Below, piece by piece: positions 44,364-54,745 of a DNA stretch of 64,000 nucleotides. The notes beneath the pieces were generated by a model. It searched no databases. It was not told where the DNA came from and saw only the letters and a program-made list of their open reading frames with translations. Position 1 is the first letter of the stretch. Each line of letters starts with the position of its first letter. The DNA is from Sternotherus odoratus (Eukaryota > Chordata > Testudines > Kinosternidae): contig JAVMKO010000006.1 in NCBI GenBank assembly GCA_032164245.1, positions 11,733,001 through 11,797,000 of the forward strand, given 5' to 3'. The position numbers were made by a program, and so were the translations under genes.

Positions 44364-44456
44364 CTGTAAGAAGTGACAGAGTCCTGTGGCACCTTAAAGA
44401 CTAGACTCTTTGTCACTTCTGCAATTCCAGACTAACATGGCTACCTCTCTGATCCT
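44364..44456. repeat. Inverted Penelope-like terminal repeats
   Basis: AGAAGTGACAGAGTCCTGTG followed by GCACCTTAAAGACTAGA meets CTCTTTGTCACTTCTGCAAT and CAGACTAACATGGCTACCTC. The two outer parts (AGAAGTGACA and TGTCACTTCT) are inverted. Same family as 11810 and 52796. Confidence 0.55.
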
Positions 44457-44629
44457 AGTCTGTAAAAAGTTTCTTTGTTCTTACCTAGATGCATATCATC
44501 TGTGGGATGCAATTTCGGAACAGAAATCCCGACACTTGCTTCTAATTTGACTCACACCAGCTTTACATCAGTGTGAACCCATTGACCTCAATGGAGCTAC
44601 TTCTGCTTTGCTGTGCTGTCCAGATAGAT

Positions 44630-45067
44630 CAGGGGTGGCCAACCTGAGCCTGAGAAGGAGCCAGAATTTACCAGTGAACATTGCCAAAGAGCCACAGTAA
44701 TACATCAGCAGCCTCCCCATCAGTTCCCTCGTCCCATTCCCAGTACCTCCCACTCAGCAGCCTTCCCATGATCAAGGTCTCCCGTGCCCCCCAGCTCCTT
44801 CCAATCAGCTGTTTCATGGCATACAGGAGGCTCTGGAGGGGTGGAGGGAGGAGTGAGAGCACTGCAGGCTCAGGGGAGGGGGTGGAGAGGGGTGGAGTGG
44901 GGGCAAGGCCTGTGGCAGAGTCACGGGTTGAGCAGTGAGCACCACCTTGCACATTGGCAAGTTGGTGCCTGTAGCTTCAGCCCTGGAGTCGGTGCCTATA
45001 CAAGGAGCCGCATATTAACTTCTGAAGAGCCGCATGTGGCTCTGGAGCCACAGGCTGGCCACCCCTG
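44630..45067. mobile_element. hAT non-autonomous element
   Basis: The ends CAGGGGTGGCCAACCTGAGC and GGCTGGCCACCCCTG are inverted, and flanking 8-mers AGATAGAT (44622-44629) and AGGTAGAT (45068-45075) match at 7 of 8. The subterminal GAGCCAGA and GAGCCGCATGTGGCTC blocks are typical of this hAT group. No transposase is present. Confidence 0.85.
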
Positions 45068-45075
45068 AGGTAGAT

Positions 45076-45754
45076 GGTGCAATTTATTGTGGATGTGAAT
45101 GATGTTGTATCAGAAGGAGATTAGGAATTGTATGTAAAACATGAATGTAGACCCTACCAATATCCTGATCCTGCAAGCTGATCTGGTGGGCAGAACCCCG
45201 CAACCCTATGGAGCCGTGATGATGTTATCCAGGCTCTGCTAGAAAAAAAGGATCTGTGTGCGCAGATTAGTTTGCATGACTGGAACCCCAGACAGGTGCT
45301 CATCACTTTATTTATAATGGAGATTTAACAATAGTGAAGAGTCCAGTGCAGAAGCACTGAGAACTCTATAGATAATTATGGTTATAATTACCCCCAGCAG
45401 CAATAAATAATAACAAATAAAACCAGTTCAGTCCACAGCACAAATAATTGGGAGGAGACAAAAAAAAATGATTTCAGCCAGCCAATAAATGTAAAAACAA
45501 AATAAAACGAAAGCACCCTCTCTCCCCTCATCCTGCACAGGAAAATGCCTTCATCTCCCCCCCCCCCCTCCCCAAGCCTTTGTAGCATGCTTGGAAGATC
45601 ATCAACTCATCCCAAGGAGGAAGCAAGTTTTAGTGTTCTAGGGCCATTGCAGAGAACACCCAGCCAGATGATTTTTCTCCTTTATTCATTGTTTGTATCT
45701 TTGTTCAATATGTCATACTGAGAAAAGTGATTTCTCTCATAGGCAGGCCCCAGG
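45076..45754. other. Intronic DNA, nothing recognised
   Basis: Contains a C run at about 45558-45567. No element with ends or exon is visible. Confidence 0.4.
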
Positions 45755-46770
45755 ATGGTGATGAATGATGGTGTTATTTGTATTATCATGGCACCTAGCA
45801 GCCCTAGTCAGGGACCAGGATCCCATGGTGCAGGGCACTGCACAAACACCGAACAAAAAGATGTACCTTTCCCCAGGAGCTTACAATCTAAGTATAAGAT
45901 AAGAGACAACAGATGGACACAGAGATGGATGGGGGAGTACCAGGAAACAATGAGACAATATTGGTGATTGGCAGTGGTCTCACCACACTCCAGCAACCTA
46001 ACTGCTGTTAGTTTTTTTGTAGGTGTGACAACAAAAGAGTGTTTAAGGTGGGGTTGTCAAGAAAGATAATGAGCTTGCTTTGCAGATGTTTACCAGAAAC
46101 TCTTCACAATCATGAAGGGCAGCATAGGAGAAGTAAATGAGTGATGGAGGCTGACATCATTGGCCAATTGGAGGTGGGAGCTGACCTTTTGATATAAAAT
46201 GAGAGAGGATAGGAACGGGGAGTGGGGGGAAATAAATGAGCTATGAAAACAAGTAGCTTATGTTTGGAGTAGAGATGGGGGAGCCAGTGAAGGAATGTAA
46301 AATGAGGAGTGATGGGATTACAGTGATGGACTAGGAAAATGATTGTAGCAGTAGCTTTCTGAATGGATGTGAACTGGGCAAGATTGCACATGTCAAGGGC
46401 AGAGAAAGAAGTTGCCGAAATAGAGATGCAAGACAGTGAGAGCCTGGATGAGAGTTGTAATTGTGTGGACAGATAGGAAAGGACAGATAGGAAAGGGAGA
46501 ATCTGAAAGATTTTAGGCAGAAAGAATTGGCAAGATTTAGACGTAGCCTGGGTGTGAGGATCTAGTGAGAGTTCCTAGTCAAAGATGCTTAGAGCCCGGA
46601 GTGACAGGCAGGATAGTGGTGTTGTCCACGGTGATCAAGAAAGGGCATCAGCAAGGCTTGTGGAGATGAGATTTAGGGCCCTTTGAGGTCGTGACCAACA
46701 CCTTAAACTCTACCTGGAGACCTTTAGGAAGCCAGTGCAGATGCTGCAGCACTGGTGTCTTTTTGCAGGA
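45755..46770. repeat. Long ancient LINE-like repeat
   Basis: The first part (CATGGCACCTAGCAGCCCTA, CAAACACCGAACAAAAAGAT, CCAGGAGCTTACAATCTAAG) matches the repeat at 665. It continues for about a kilobase as a purine-rich region ending in CTTTAGGAAGCCAGTGCAGA. The length and shared end suggest an L2/L3- or CR1-clade 3' region, orientation unsure. No reverse transcriptase motif is readable. Confidence 0.5.
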
Positions 46771-49531
46771 CAGGTCCCATTTATAATTTATGTCTTTATC
46801 TTTGGAGCACGTTATTTTGTTGGATTTGCAGAAAAAACTTGTTTACAGTGTTCTGTGTGAAATCCAACAAGAGTTCATGCCTTACATGTGCTCTGTGCTA
46901 CAGATAGAAGGTTGTCTCTCCAGAACATATTCACTATCTGTCTTATTTGAACAAGAGCTGTTCAAACACTCTTCTAGTGATGTTTCCAGCAACTTCAGGC
47001 ATAGTGTGGAAGTTCAGATTACATCGCTCATGCTTCCAAACATTTTTTCAATCCCTTTCCCACTGCAAACAAAATTCATTGAATGTGTAACTCAGGATCA
47101 GCCCCTCAGAAGTTGCTTACACTTGTCATTTGGTTGAAAGTTTACAAAATGACCTATGTCTAGACTAGGAAAATGTGCTTAAAGGCATGTTAGCTAACAT
47201 AACTTATATTAACATGCTCTCAAATATGAACCTGCATGTAGCATACTACAAGGTTTAATGGGTTAGCTCATCATGGTCAATCCAAAGTTCCCCCCAGGGT
47301 TAACTATAACCTCTATTTATACATTTTTAAATATCACTGGCTCTAAGGTAGGTGCTAAGAGGTGTTCAAAACCTTAGCCTGTTTTCCAACTCCACTCATT
47401 TTCCTAGGTTAAACAAGACCTATGGAGAAATATACAGGGTGAAAATATCTCTCCTGACACACACACTATCAACAGTGCACAAGTGTTCTCAACATCAGAA
47501 CTATGGGGGGAGGGGGGAACTACTACAATTGGGGCCATCTAGGCCCTGATCTAATAAGGCACTTAAGTATATGTGTAACTTTAAACTTGAGTAGTCTCAC
47601 TGAAGTCACTTGGACCATCCATGTATTTATGTGCTTTGCTGGATACCAGTCTCCGTTCTAAGTTTGTCATCCTTATGTCCTTATGATCAGGCCACCCATT
47701 AAAATTTTTTTTTTGTTCTATTCATCTAGAAAAAAGTCTATTTGTGTCTTTCTGGCACCTCCCCATCTCCCCCCCCCCCCCCCAATTCAGTTAAGCTATT
47801 TCACAGGAGGCTGTGTTATAGCTGCTTTTTAGTGAGTGATAATGGGTTTCTGGCTTTCGCTTGCAACTCTGACATTTCTCTTTGTCACATAGGGGTGCAT
47901 ATGTGTAAGCAATAGAGGAGATGAGTATATACTTTGGTACTTTACAAAAAGGAATCTTAGTTCTCTTACTACAAAATGAGTTGCATCAATAATAGATTTG
48001 TGGTGTACCTGTTTTTCAAGCAATGTCACATCTCACTTAAATAATAGGCTCTGAAGCACCTGCTATTGCGTTGAGCAGTAATGTTAGGGGAGGAAAGACT
48101 ATGATACGAATTTTGGTTTTTATACAGAACCTTTGATGCAGGGTTCTGTATACAGGCTCTGGAGAGAATGAATTAAAAGATTCTTTTGACCACCTGAAAA
48201 CTCCCCCAGTAAATTAGATATCTTCACTATAAACCAGGTGACTCATTAATACGTGATCTAGACAGCTATCAACATCAAACCAGAGCATGTAAAAAACAAA
48301 ATTGCACTGTGTTCAGAAAAAATGTCTGCAAAAATAGTTTAGCCTCAAGGGTGCTTGAAAAGAATAACCAAAGCTGACGCTTAACTATGGACTATCGCAG
48401 ACAAGACAAAAAGCACGTTCTTTTTAGCCAGTAAATTAGTGAGCACTTGCAGAGTTTTAACCAACGACCATATCACTCTGTATTTCAGGCAGGTCGTCTC
48501 TTAACAATATGTAGCAACAGTTTCCACAGGAACTGCACTCTTTACAATAGACCCTGTTGTGGCTTGCTGCTGCACCACAGTCATGGAGTGTAGGTGTTCT
48601 CACACTTGCAAGTGGACCAAATCTTTCCATCTCTTGCTATGAATTTTCCAGTCAGTTATTCGTCGTTCAGACCTTTTTATTGCAAAAAGTTTGTTAATTA
48701 GGTGGCTAAAATAATTCATTGTAGACGATCATCCCCAAAACCTTTCAAGCACTATTCCACTGTAAGAGGAACCTTTACATCATGAAGTGTCAGCTAAGTC
48801 AGAATGAGAACCCGATTCTGAGCTGCAATCATTCAGCATAGCTCAATGAAAGTCAATGGAGTTATTCCATGCTACACCAGCTGAGGGTTTGGCCCTTGAT
48901 TTCTATAATCATATCTATAGCTCAGGAAATGTTATACATATTAGGAGTTGTGTGGGACTTTGTGTTTAATTTATGTTCTTAAGGACTTTCATATGGATAT
49001 ATCATATGTCAGATAACAAAGGAGCCATACCATCTACATTTATTTTTTCAGTGTCATTAACAGGATGATCTGACATGCCACTTACAATGCTAGATCTATG
49101 CTTGCTTATAGCTGTACGTTACAGCACTCAGTGAATCTTTAAAGCCATAAAGTTATTCAAACATCTTCATTTAAAAGAAGATTTATGAAAATGTCATCCA
49201 GAGGCTTCTCTGGTAATGAAATCTCTATGGCTATCACTCTAAATTGGCATTTATCGGTTTAAAAAAAAATCATGTCATGAGAAATCCACAGTAAGAGATT
49301 ACACCTCTGAAGAGCTATGTCCACTCAGCAGGAAAGAGACAGAATTACAGTGTAAAGGACATGATGGTCGTGACATCCAGATTGAAACCATTCCTTACGG
49401 AGTGGAATTTACATTTATTCTACTAGCTAACGGTTAGGAGGCTATGGGTTAAAAGTATGTGTTTTTATCAAATAAAGTATTGACACCAAGACAGACTGTG
49501 GGCTGCTGTGACAATATAGCAGGCACCAGCT
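46771..49531. other. Intronic DNA with faint repeats
   Basis: A decayed MITE-like stretch at 47158-47345 (TAGCTAACATAACTTATATT), old CACTGAAGTCA-type fragments at 47535-47640 and 48800-48900, and a C run at 47769-47782. The 115-codon frame at 46790-47137 has no recognisable family. Confidence 0.4.
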
Positions 49532-49805
49532 GTGTTAAGCAGAGCATTTGACAATTCGCCTCAGAACTATGGAGGCGTGGTATGGAACACTACCCATCTT
49601 CCACTGGGATTCAAGTGGAGCTTTGTATGCTGCAGCATGTCTTTCCAGACAAAAAGCTCCATATTAAAGAGGAGAGCATTGGCTACTGCACTTGGAACTT
49701 TGCAGGCAACTCCACATTTTGGCAATGGCTCCGAGGTTTGCTCAGATGTGCTATTAAAGCTAAATTCAAGCCAAAGGAGTGCCTCAAGGCCAAGAACCCT
49801 GTTAC
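49532..49805. other. Unassigned segment hosting hAT copy B
   Basis: Two overlapping plus-strand frames are open here (one reads SIGYCTWNFAGNSTFWQWLR). I do not recognise either as a protein, and no splice signals frame them. The hAT insertion at 49806 cuts both. Confidence 0.3.
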
Positions 49806-50283
49806 CAGGGCCGGCGACAGGGGGGTACTACGGGTAGAGCTGTACCGGGCCCCGGACTTTAGCTGGCCCCCTTAAGTCCGGGGCCCGGTACACAGCAGTA
49901 CCCGTAGTCATCCCCCCTTGTCGCTGGGCCTGGAGAGCGGGGAAGGGGCGGGGAGGCGGCGCGGCTCTCCTCTGGACGAGCGCGCGTGTCCCCGGCAGGA
50001 GCGGTGAGCCCGGCCGGCGGCAGCGGCGCAGTCCGGGGGAGAAAGGTCGCGCGGGGGGGAGGGGGAGAGAAGCAAGGGCGGCTCACGCTCCATTAGGACC
50101 CCGCACTGCCGCCAGCCGCTGTCAGCTGGGGGGGGGGGAGAGCGCCGGCTGGGCTGGGGGGGGGGGAGCGGCTGGGCTGGGGGGGCTCCCAGCCGCTGTC
50201 AGCTGGGGGGGGGGGGTGCCAGCTTGGCTGGGGGGCCCAAACGATCAGAGTAGGGGGCCCCCAAATTTCTGTCGCCGGCCCTG
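49806..50283. mobile_element. hAT-type element (copy B), CCTGTTAC target duplication
   Basis: Left end CAGGGCCGGCGACAGG and right end CTGTCGCCGGCCCTG are inverted and identical to copy A at 22904. The exact 8-bp repeat CCTGTTAC flanks it (49798-49805, 50284-50291). The left side carries a hairpin at about 49826-49914 ending in an internal near-copy of the terminus (CCCTTGTCGCTGGGCCTGG). The right half is G-rich with repeated GGCTGGGGGG units. No transposase. Confidence 0.9.
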
Positions 50284-50291
50284 CCTGTTAC

Positions 50292-50992
50292 TGCTGCTCT
50301 TCCTCCTAGCACTTGTGTCCCTCTTTCTCCATTTATTTCTGCAGTTTTCTCTGGAGCCAAATGAACAAACTTTCTGTCTCTTCCCAGATAGAAAGTCAAA
50401 GGGTCACACCTTCAATGGTAGACCTTTGGGATGAGTTGTATCTGAGAATTTTGGGTAGCCCTAAACTCAAACTGCATCCATAAGCCTATGCACTTTCTTC
50501 CACAAAAGGGTCTGGCACAGGTTTTGCAGTGCTGTTTTAGTACTGAGAAACACCACAAACATACTTTTTTCTTGTGGTATTTCAGTTGTTTCTGTTGTGG
50601 AAAGTCTGCCCACATGCCAGTTGTTTTTTTTTCTTGTATTTATGTATTTAATTATTTAATTATTTATTTCTATCTAGTTTTTTCACTGGAAATAGCGAGT
50701 GTAGCAATTTCCTGGTTTTTCTGCCAATGTGTACTGAGCTAATCAAAATAATTCCAAAACCAGATAGTCATTTCTGAAACTCCTGGGAAGGAAAGGGGGA
50801 AGAGGGCAAACAAGCGGTGTGTGCCTTTTTAATGAAGCGTGGTGATGTTTCAACAGCTGCACAAGCCATTGGATATTCATGTCTTTCTCTTGTTAAGAGT
50901 TGAGACTCCCATCCCCTACTAAACAATTAGTCAGCAGAGTTTCTTGACTAACCTCCACTGTCTGCAGGAGAAATCAAATTGAATCTGCCTTT
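50292..50992. other. Repeat-poor intronic DNA
   Basis: Contains an ATTTAATTATTTAATTATTT tract at 50645-50670. No bounded element or exon. Confidence 0.4.
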
Positions 50993-50995
50993 GGC

Positions 50996-51692
50996 CTTGG
51001 TTACGCTGGCACTGTATAGCGCTATAAAGCTGCCAGGAGCCCTATACCTTACCACTCGTCCACAGTGGCAGGGCACGTAGAGCACTATTAGTCCACACCT
51101 GTAGTGGTCCTGGTACTCCTCGTTTCCAGAGGATTAACAGCTGTTGCGTATTGGGTGATACACTGCAGCTCCAGTGTAAATGGGTAGTAACAATACTGCG
51201 TTTTGAGTGATCTCTGGAAATGCCCCCTAATCTCTTGCCTTTCTTTGTCCTCTCTTGCCTTTGTTTTGAACTCAGTTGGAGGAATGAGGAAGTATGTTTT
51301 CAGAGCTTGTCTGCAACTGGGCAAATCAACAAAGCAAACGTTTACCGAGTGAGTGTGTGAGAAGCGGGGGGCTACCGGAGACTGAATTTACAAGACAGCA
51401 TGCTGACACACTCTCAGCACTCCAGAAATCTGCTCGCTCTCTCTCCCTCCACATACACACAACACACTCCACCCAACCCCCCTCGTTTGAAAAGCAAATT
51501 GCAGCCAACTGAATGCTGGGATAGCTGCCCATAATGCACCACTCCCAGTGCCGCTGCAAGTGCCGCAAATGTGGCCACGACAGTGCGGTTGCAGCCATCA
51601 GTGTGGACACGCTCGAGCGCTTTCCCTAGAGGTGTATCCGAAGGCGGGTGTAACCGAAAGTGCTATAAAGCTGCAAGTGTAACCAAGCCCTT
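50996..51692. mobile_element. Harbinger-type non-autonomous element, copy 2
   Basis: Left end GGCCTTGGTTACGCTGGCAC and right end AAGTGTAACCAAGCCC are inverted; TTT stands on both sides. Inside, TGGGATAGCTGCCCATAATG and GCACCACTCCCAGTG are the reverse complement of blocks in the copy at 41652. Same family, opposite orientation. Confidence 0.7.
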
Positions 51693-52795
51693 TGTCAAAG
51701 CCCCTGGAACTTCTGTCACGAGAACAAATACTTGGGGCCAACTTTCAGACATGTGTGCGTGCAATGGCATGTGCAGTTGTTTTGCAAGCATATTTACTGT
51801 GATTGTCCATGCAAACTGGGTAATCACATACACATGGCAACAGCTATGGGATGTTTTGGGGTTTCTTTGTGGTAACAGTGTGCGTGAATGCCTGAAAATG
51901 GAGCCCTTTATTTGCAAAACTTCAATTCTGTGGTCCTATGGCTTTCTCAGTTTTCACTCATTTGGAAGTTTTAATGATCCCATGATCCCTATTTGAAAAG
52001 TGAAGGAAAGAACCACATGTCCAATGGTGGATTACGCACAGTGATGTTTGATGTGCTTTCTCGCATAACAAAATGAGTTCTGATGTGAAAAGTTGTGTGC
52101 AGATTTAGCTCCATTTCTCTCCACAGCCACCAAATTCCCATGATTCACCAGTAGCACAAAGCAGCTTTATCCCAACCATTCTGTCCACTGAAGGTTTCCC
52201 CTGCAATTATTTAGAGCCACGATAGCACGTGATATGCCACCCTCCAGCTGTAGTGGAGTGGAGTATGACTGGGCTCTCTCTGAATCTGGCTGCTGTAATG
52301 GCCCCTGAGAGCCATTGATGGCTAATGTATTGTTATGAGCTTGGTGAAACCTTGTTATAGATTGAGTTAAAATCTCATTGAGATTCACTGGTGTCAGTTC
52401 ACCCTTCAATTGACATAGGGGCTTATGCTTATAGTTAAGATAAAAGGGATGTATGAATCCACCCAGGAACTTTGGGCCGAGTATTGTTTTAGGTGGGGCA
52501 TATAATATATATATAATATACATACATATACTTGCGTACTTGTGGGAAGAGTGCTATACAGAAACTGAGAACAGACAAGAACAGAGTGAGAGGAAGAGGT
52601 AAGCACTGTGTTCCTTCTGCATTGAGACCCAGGATTTTGTACATTCTTGTAAATACACAAGATTGCATCAAAGAAGATCCAGACTCCATCAATTTCTACT
52701 TCCAGTTGGAAAATACCTGAAACCCTGTATTTTGACTAATCACCTGAGTCCAAAAAGAGGCAACAGAATGTTAGAATAACTGTCAACCAGATGTT
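51693..52795. other. Intronic DNA, nothing recognised
   Basis: A TATAATATATATATAATATA stretch lies at 52500-52520. Overlapping frames on both strands show no family resemblance. Confidence 0.4.
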
Positions 52796-52925
52796 TAGTA
52801 TCAGAGGGGTAGCCGTGTTAGTCTGGATCTGCAAAAGCGACAGAGTCTTGTAGCACCTTATAGACTAACAGATCTTAGGGATCATGAGCTTTCGTGGGCT
52901 AAGACCCACTTCATCAGATGAATGT
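52796..52925. repeat. Penelope-like terminal repeat
   Basis: GGGGTAGCCGTGTTAGTCTG, GTCTTGTAGCACCTTATAGA, then GAGCTTTCGTGGGCTAAGAC and CCACTTCATCAGATGAATG form the best preserved copy of this reptile repeat in the window; here the inverted second arm is absent. Confidence 0.6.
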
Positions 52926-53991
52926 TGTGGAAATCTCCAGAGGCAGGTATAAATATGCAGGCAAGAAAGCAAGGTAAATTCAATCAAGGTAATGGTGAGG
53001 CCCACTTCCAGCAGCTCATCTGGAGGTGTGAACCCCCAGAGAGGAGAAACTGCTTTTGTAACTGGCGAGCTATTCAGTCAATATTAAGTCCAGACCTGAT
53101 GGTGTCGAATTTGCAGATGAACTGGAGCTGGTGTCTTCACAATTACAGTGCAAAGATGGTTAAAGCATCCATTGTGTGCAGCCCTCTTCTCTCAGAGGCC
53201 ATTCTGGTGGGATTTTCCATAGCTGCGCATAATTTAAATCTATAGTATGTTAGGCTTGTCTGCAGTCTTCTGTCAAATAGAAAGGGTGAGGGAGAGCTAA
53301 GTGTTCCATTAGCTGAACACTGAACATTGTTCTTTCCCCAGTTGAATGGTGTCAGAAGTGTTCCCACAGCCGTGTAAGGCTGTGCTGCCTGAATGCAGTA
53401 GCCACATAGGGCAGGAAGTCGCACTCACTTGCGTGACTGAGCCGAGGCAATCACACAGAATTCTGTGGTAAAACGCCCACCCTGCGTACTGCTTAAAAGT
53501 TTACTGATGATGAGACAGCAGCAAGCGTGTGTGGCCATGTAACACTTCTCACCGACCTGCCTTTACCATGAAATCAGAAAAACACCATTAACTTGAGAGA
53601 GCTAACAGATCCAGGATCAGATTTTCAAAAGAGCTTTGCTTCCCTTTATGCACCTAAATAGGGTCTGGATTTTGAAAACTCCTGCTTTTGGGCAGATTTT
53701 CAAAATTGCTCTACACCCAACATGCTGCACTACTTTGAAAATTTGACCCTGTTTGTGGGTGCTGAACTCTTGTGAAAGTCTGGACCCTTCTTGCCTTTCT
53801 TCTTGGCTGGTTTTTTTTTTTTTTTTTTTTTTTTACTCAGTGACTTCCATTTAGCATGCTCCAGATATAGAAAGGTGGTCTCCCCAACACTGTCTCATCC
53901 TTGGTGACAAAAGATGGTTTGGGGACTAGCCTACGGGCCTGGGTCCAAATCCCTGTTCTGCAACAAACTCCTGTCTGCTCTTGGACGGGTC
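52926..53991. other. Intronic DNA with old repeat and T run
   Basis: An ancient ATTTTCAAAA-type fragment lies at 53615-53790 and a T run of about 24 at 53811-53834. No exon. Confidence 0.45.
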
Positions 53992-53999
53992 ACTTAGTC

Positions 54000-54737
54000 C
54001 AGGGGTGGGCAACCTATGGCCTGCGGGCCGGTCCTGCCCAGCTCCTGAGCTCCCGGCCGGGGAGGTTTGCCCCCAGTCCTTCTCCCGCAGCCTCAGTATG
54101 GGCAGCGCTTTGGCCTGTAGTTCCTGCTGGGCAGCGCTGCAGCGGCGTGTCTGGCTCTGGTGGGGCTGTGTGCTCCTGCAGGGCAGCATGTCTAGCTCTG
54201 GCGGACTGTACGGAGCCAGACACATGGCTCTGAGTGGCGTGGGGTTGGGGTTAGGGGGGGGGTTGGATAAGGGGGAGGGGATTTCAGGGGGCGGTCATTA
54301 GGGACAGGGAGTAGGGGACGGTTGAATGGGGCGGAGGTTCTGGGAAGGGGACGGGGTAGGTGGATGGAGTGGAGGTTCTAGGGGGGGCAGTCAGGGAATG
54401 GGGAATGGGGGGAGTGTATAGGGCATAGGAGTCCCAGGGGCCTGTGGGGGTGGATAGGAGTCAGGAGACAGGGAGCGGGGGGGACAGCTAGGGGGTGGGG
54501 TTCTGGGGGAGCAGTTAGGGTGGGAGGGGTTTCAGGAGGGGACGGTCAGGGGACAAGGAACGAGGGGCTTGGATGAGTTGGGCGTTCTGAGGAGGGCAGT
54601 CAGTGAATGGGAAGTGGGTGGGGGTTGGATAGGGGGCAGGACCAGGCTTTTTGGGGAGGCAAAGCGTTCCCTACCTGGTCCTCTGTACACTTTGCAACCC
54701 TGATGTGGCCTTTAGACCAAAATGTTTGCTATCCCTG
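54000..54737. mobile_element. hAT non-autonomous element with G-rich core
   Basis: Left end CAGGGGTGGGCAACCTATGG and right end ATGTTTGCTATCCCTG are inverted; the left GGCCTGCGGGCC pairs with TGGCCTTTAGACC. Flanking 8-mers ACTTAGTC (53992-53999) and ACTTTGTC (54738-54745) match at 7 of 8. The centre (54240-54640) is a degenerate G-rich tandem repeat. Same group as the element at 37314. Confidence 0.85.
54240..54640. repeat. G-rich degenerate minisatellite
   Basis: Repeating words such as GGGGACGG, GGAGGTTCTGGG and CAGTCAGGGAATGGGG recur every 50-70 bp. Runs like GGGGTTGGGGTTAGGGGGGG (from 54241) could form G-quadruplexes on the coding strand of PRKCH. Confidence 0.7.
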
Positions 54738-54745
54738 ACTTTGTC

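Noticed and set aside
46790..47137. 115-codon plus-strand ORF
   Set aside because: No recognised domain, no splice sites or promoter, and typical of chance open frames in AT-rich intron.
49582..49875. 97-codon plus-strand ORF with a STFWQWL motif
   Set aside because: The FWQW word recalls STAT linker domains, but the neighbouring residues do not fit, a second frame is equally open, and the ORF runs into a hAT element.
52500..52530. TATA-rich sequence as a possible promoter
   Set aside because: It is a short AT microsatellite-like run with no CpG island or downstream exon.
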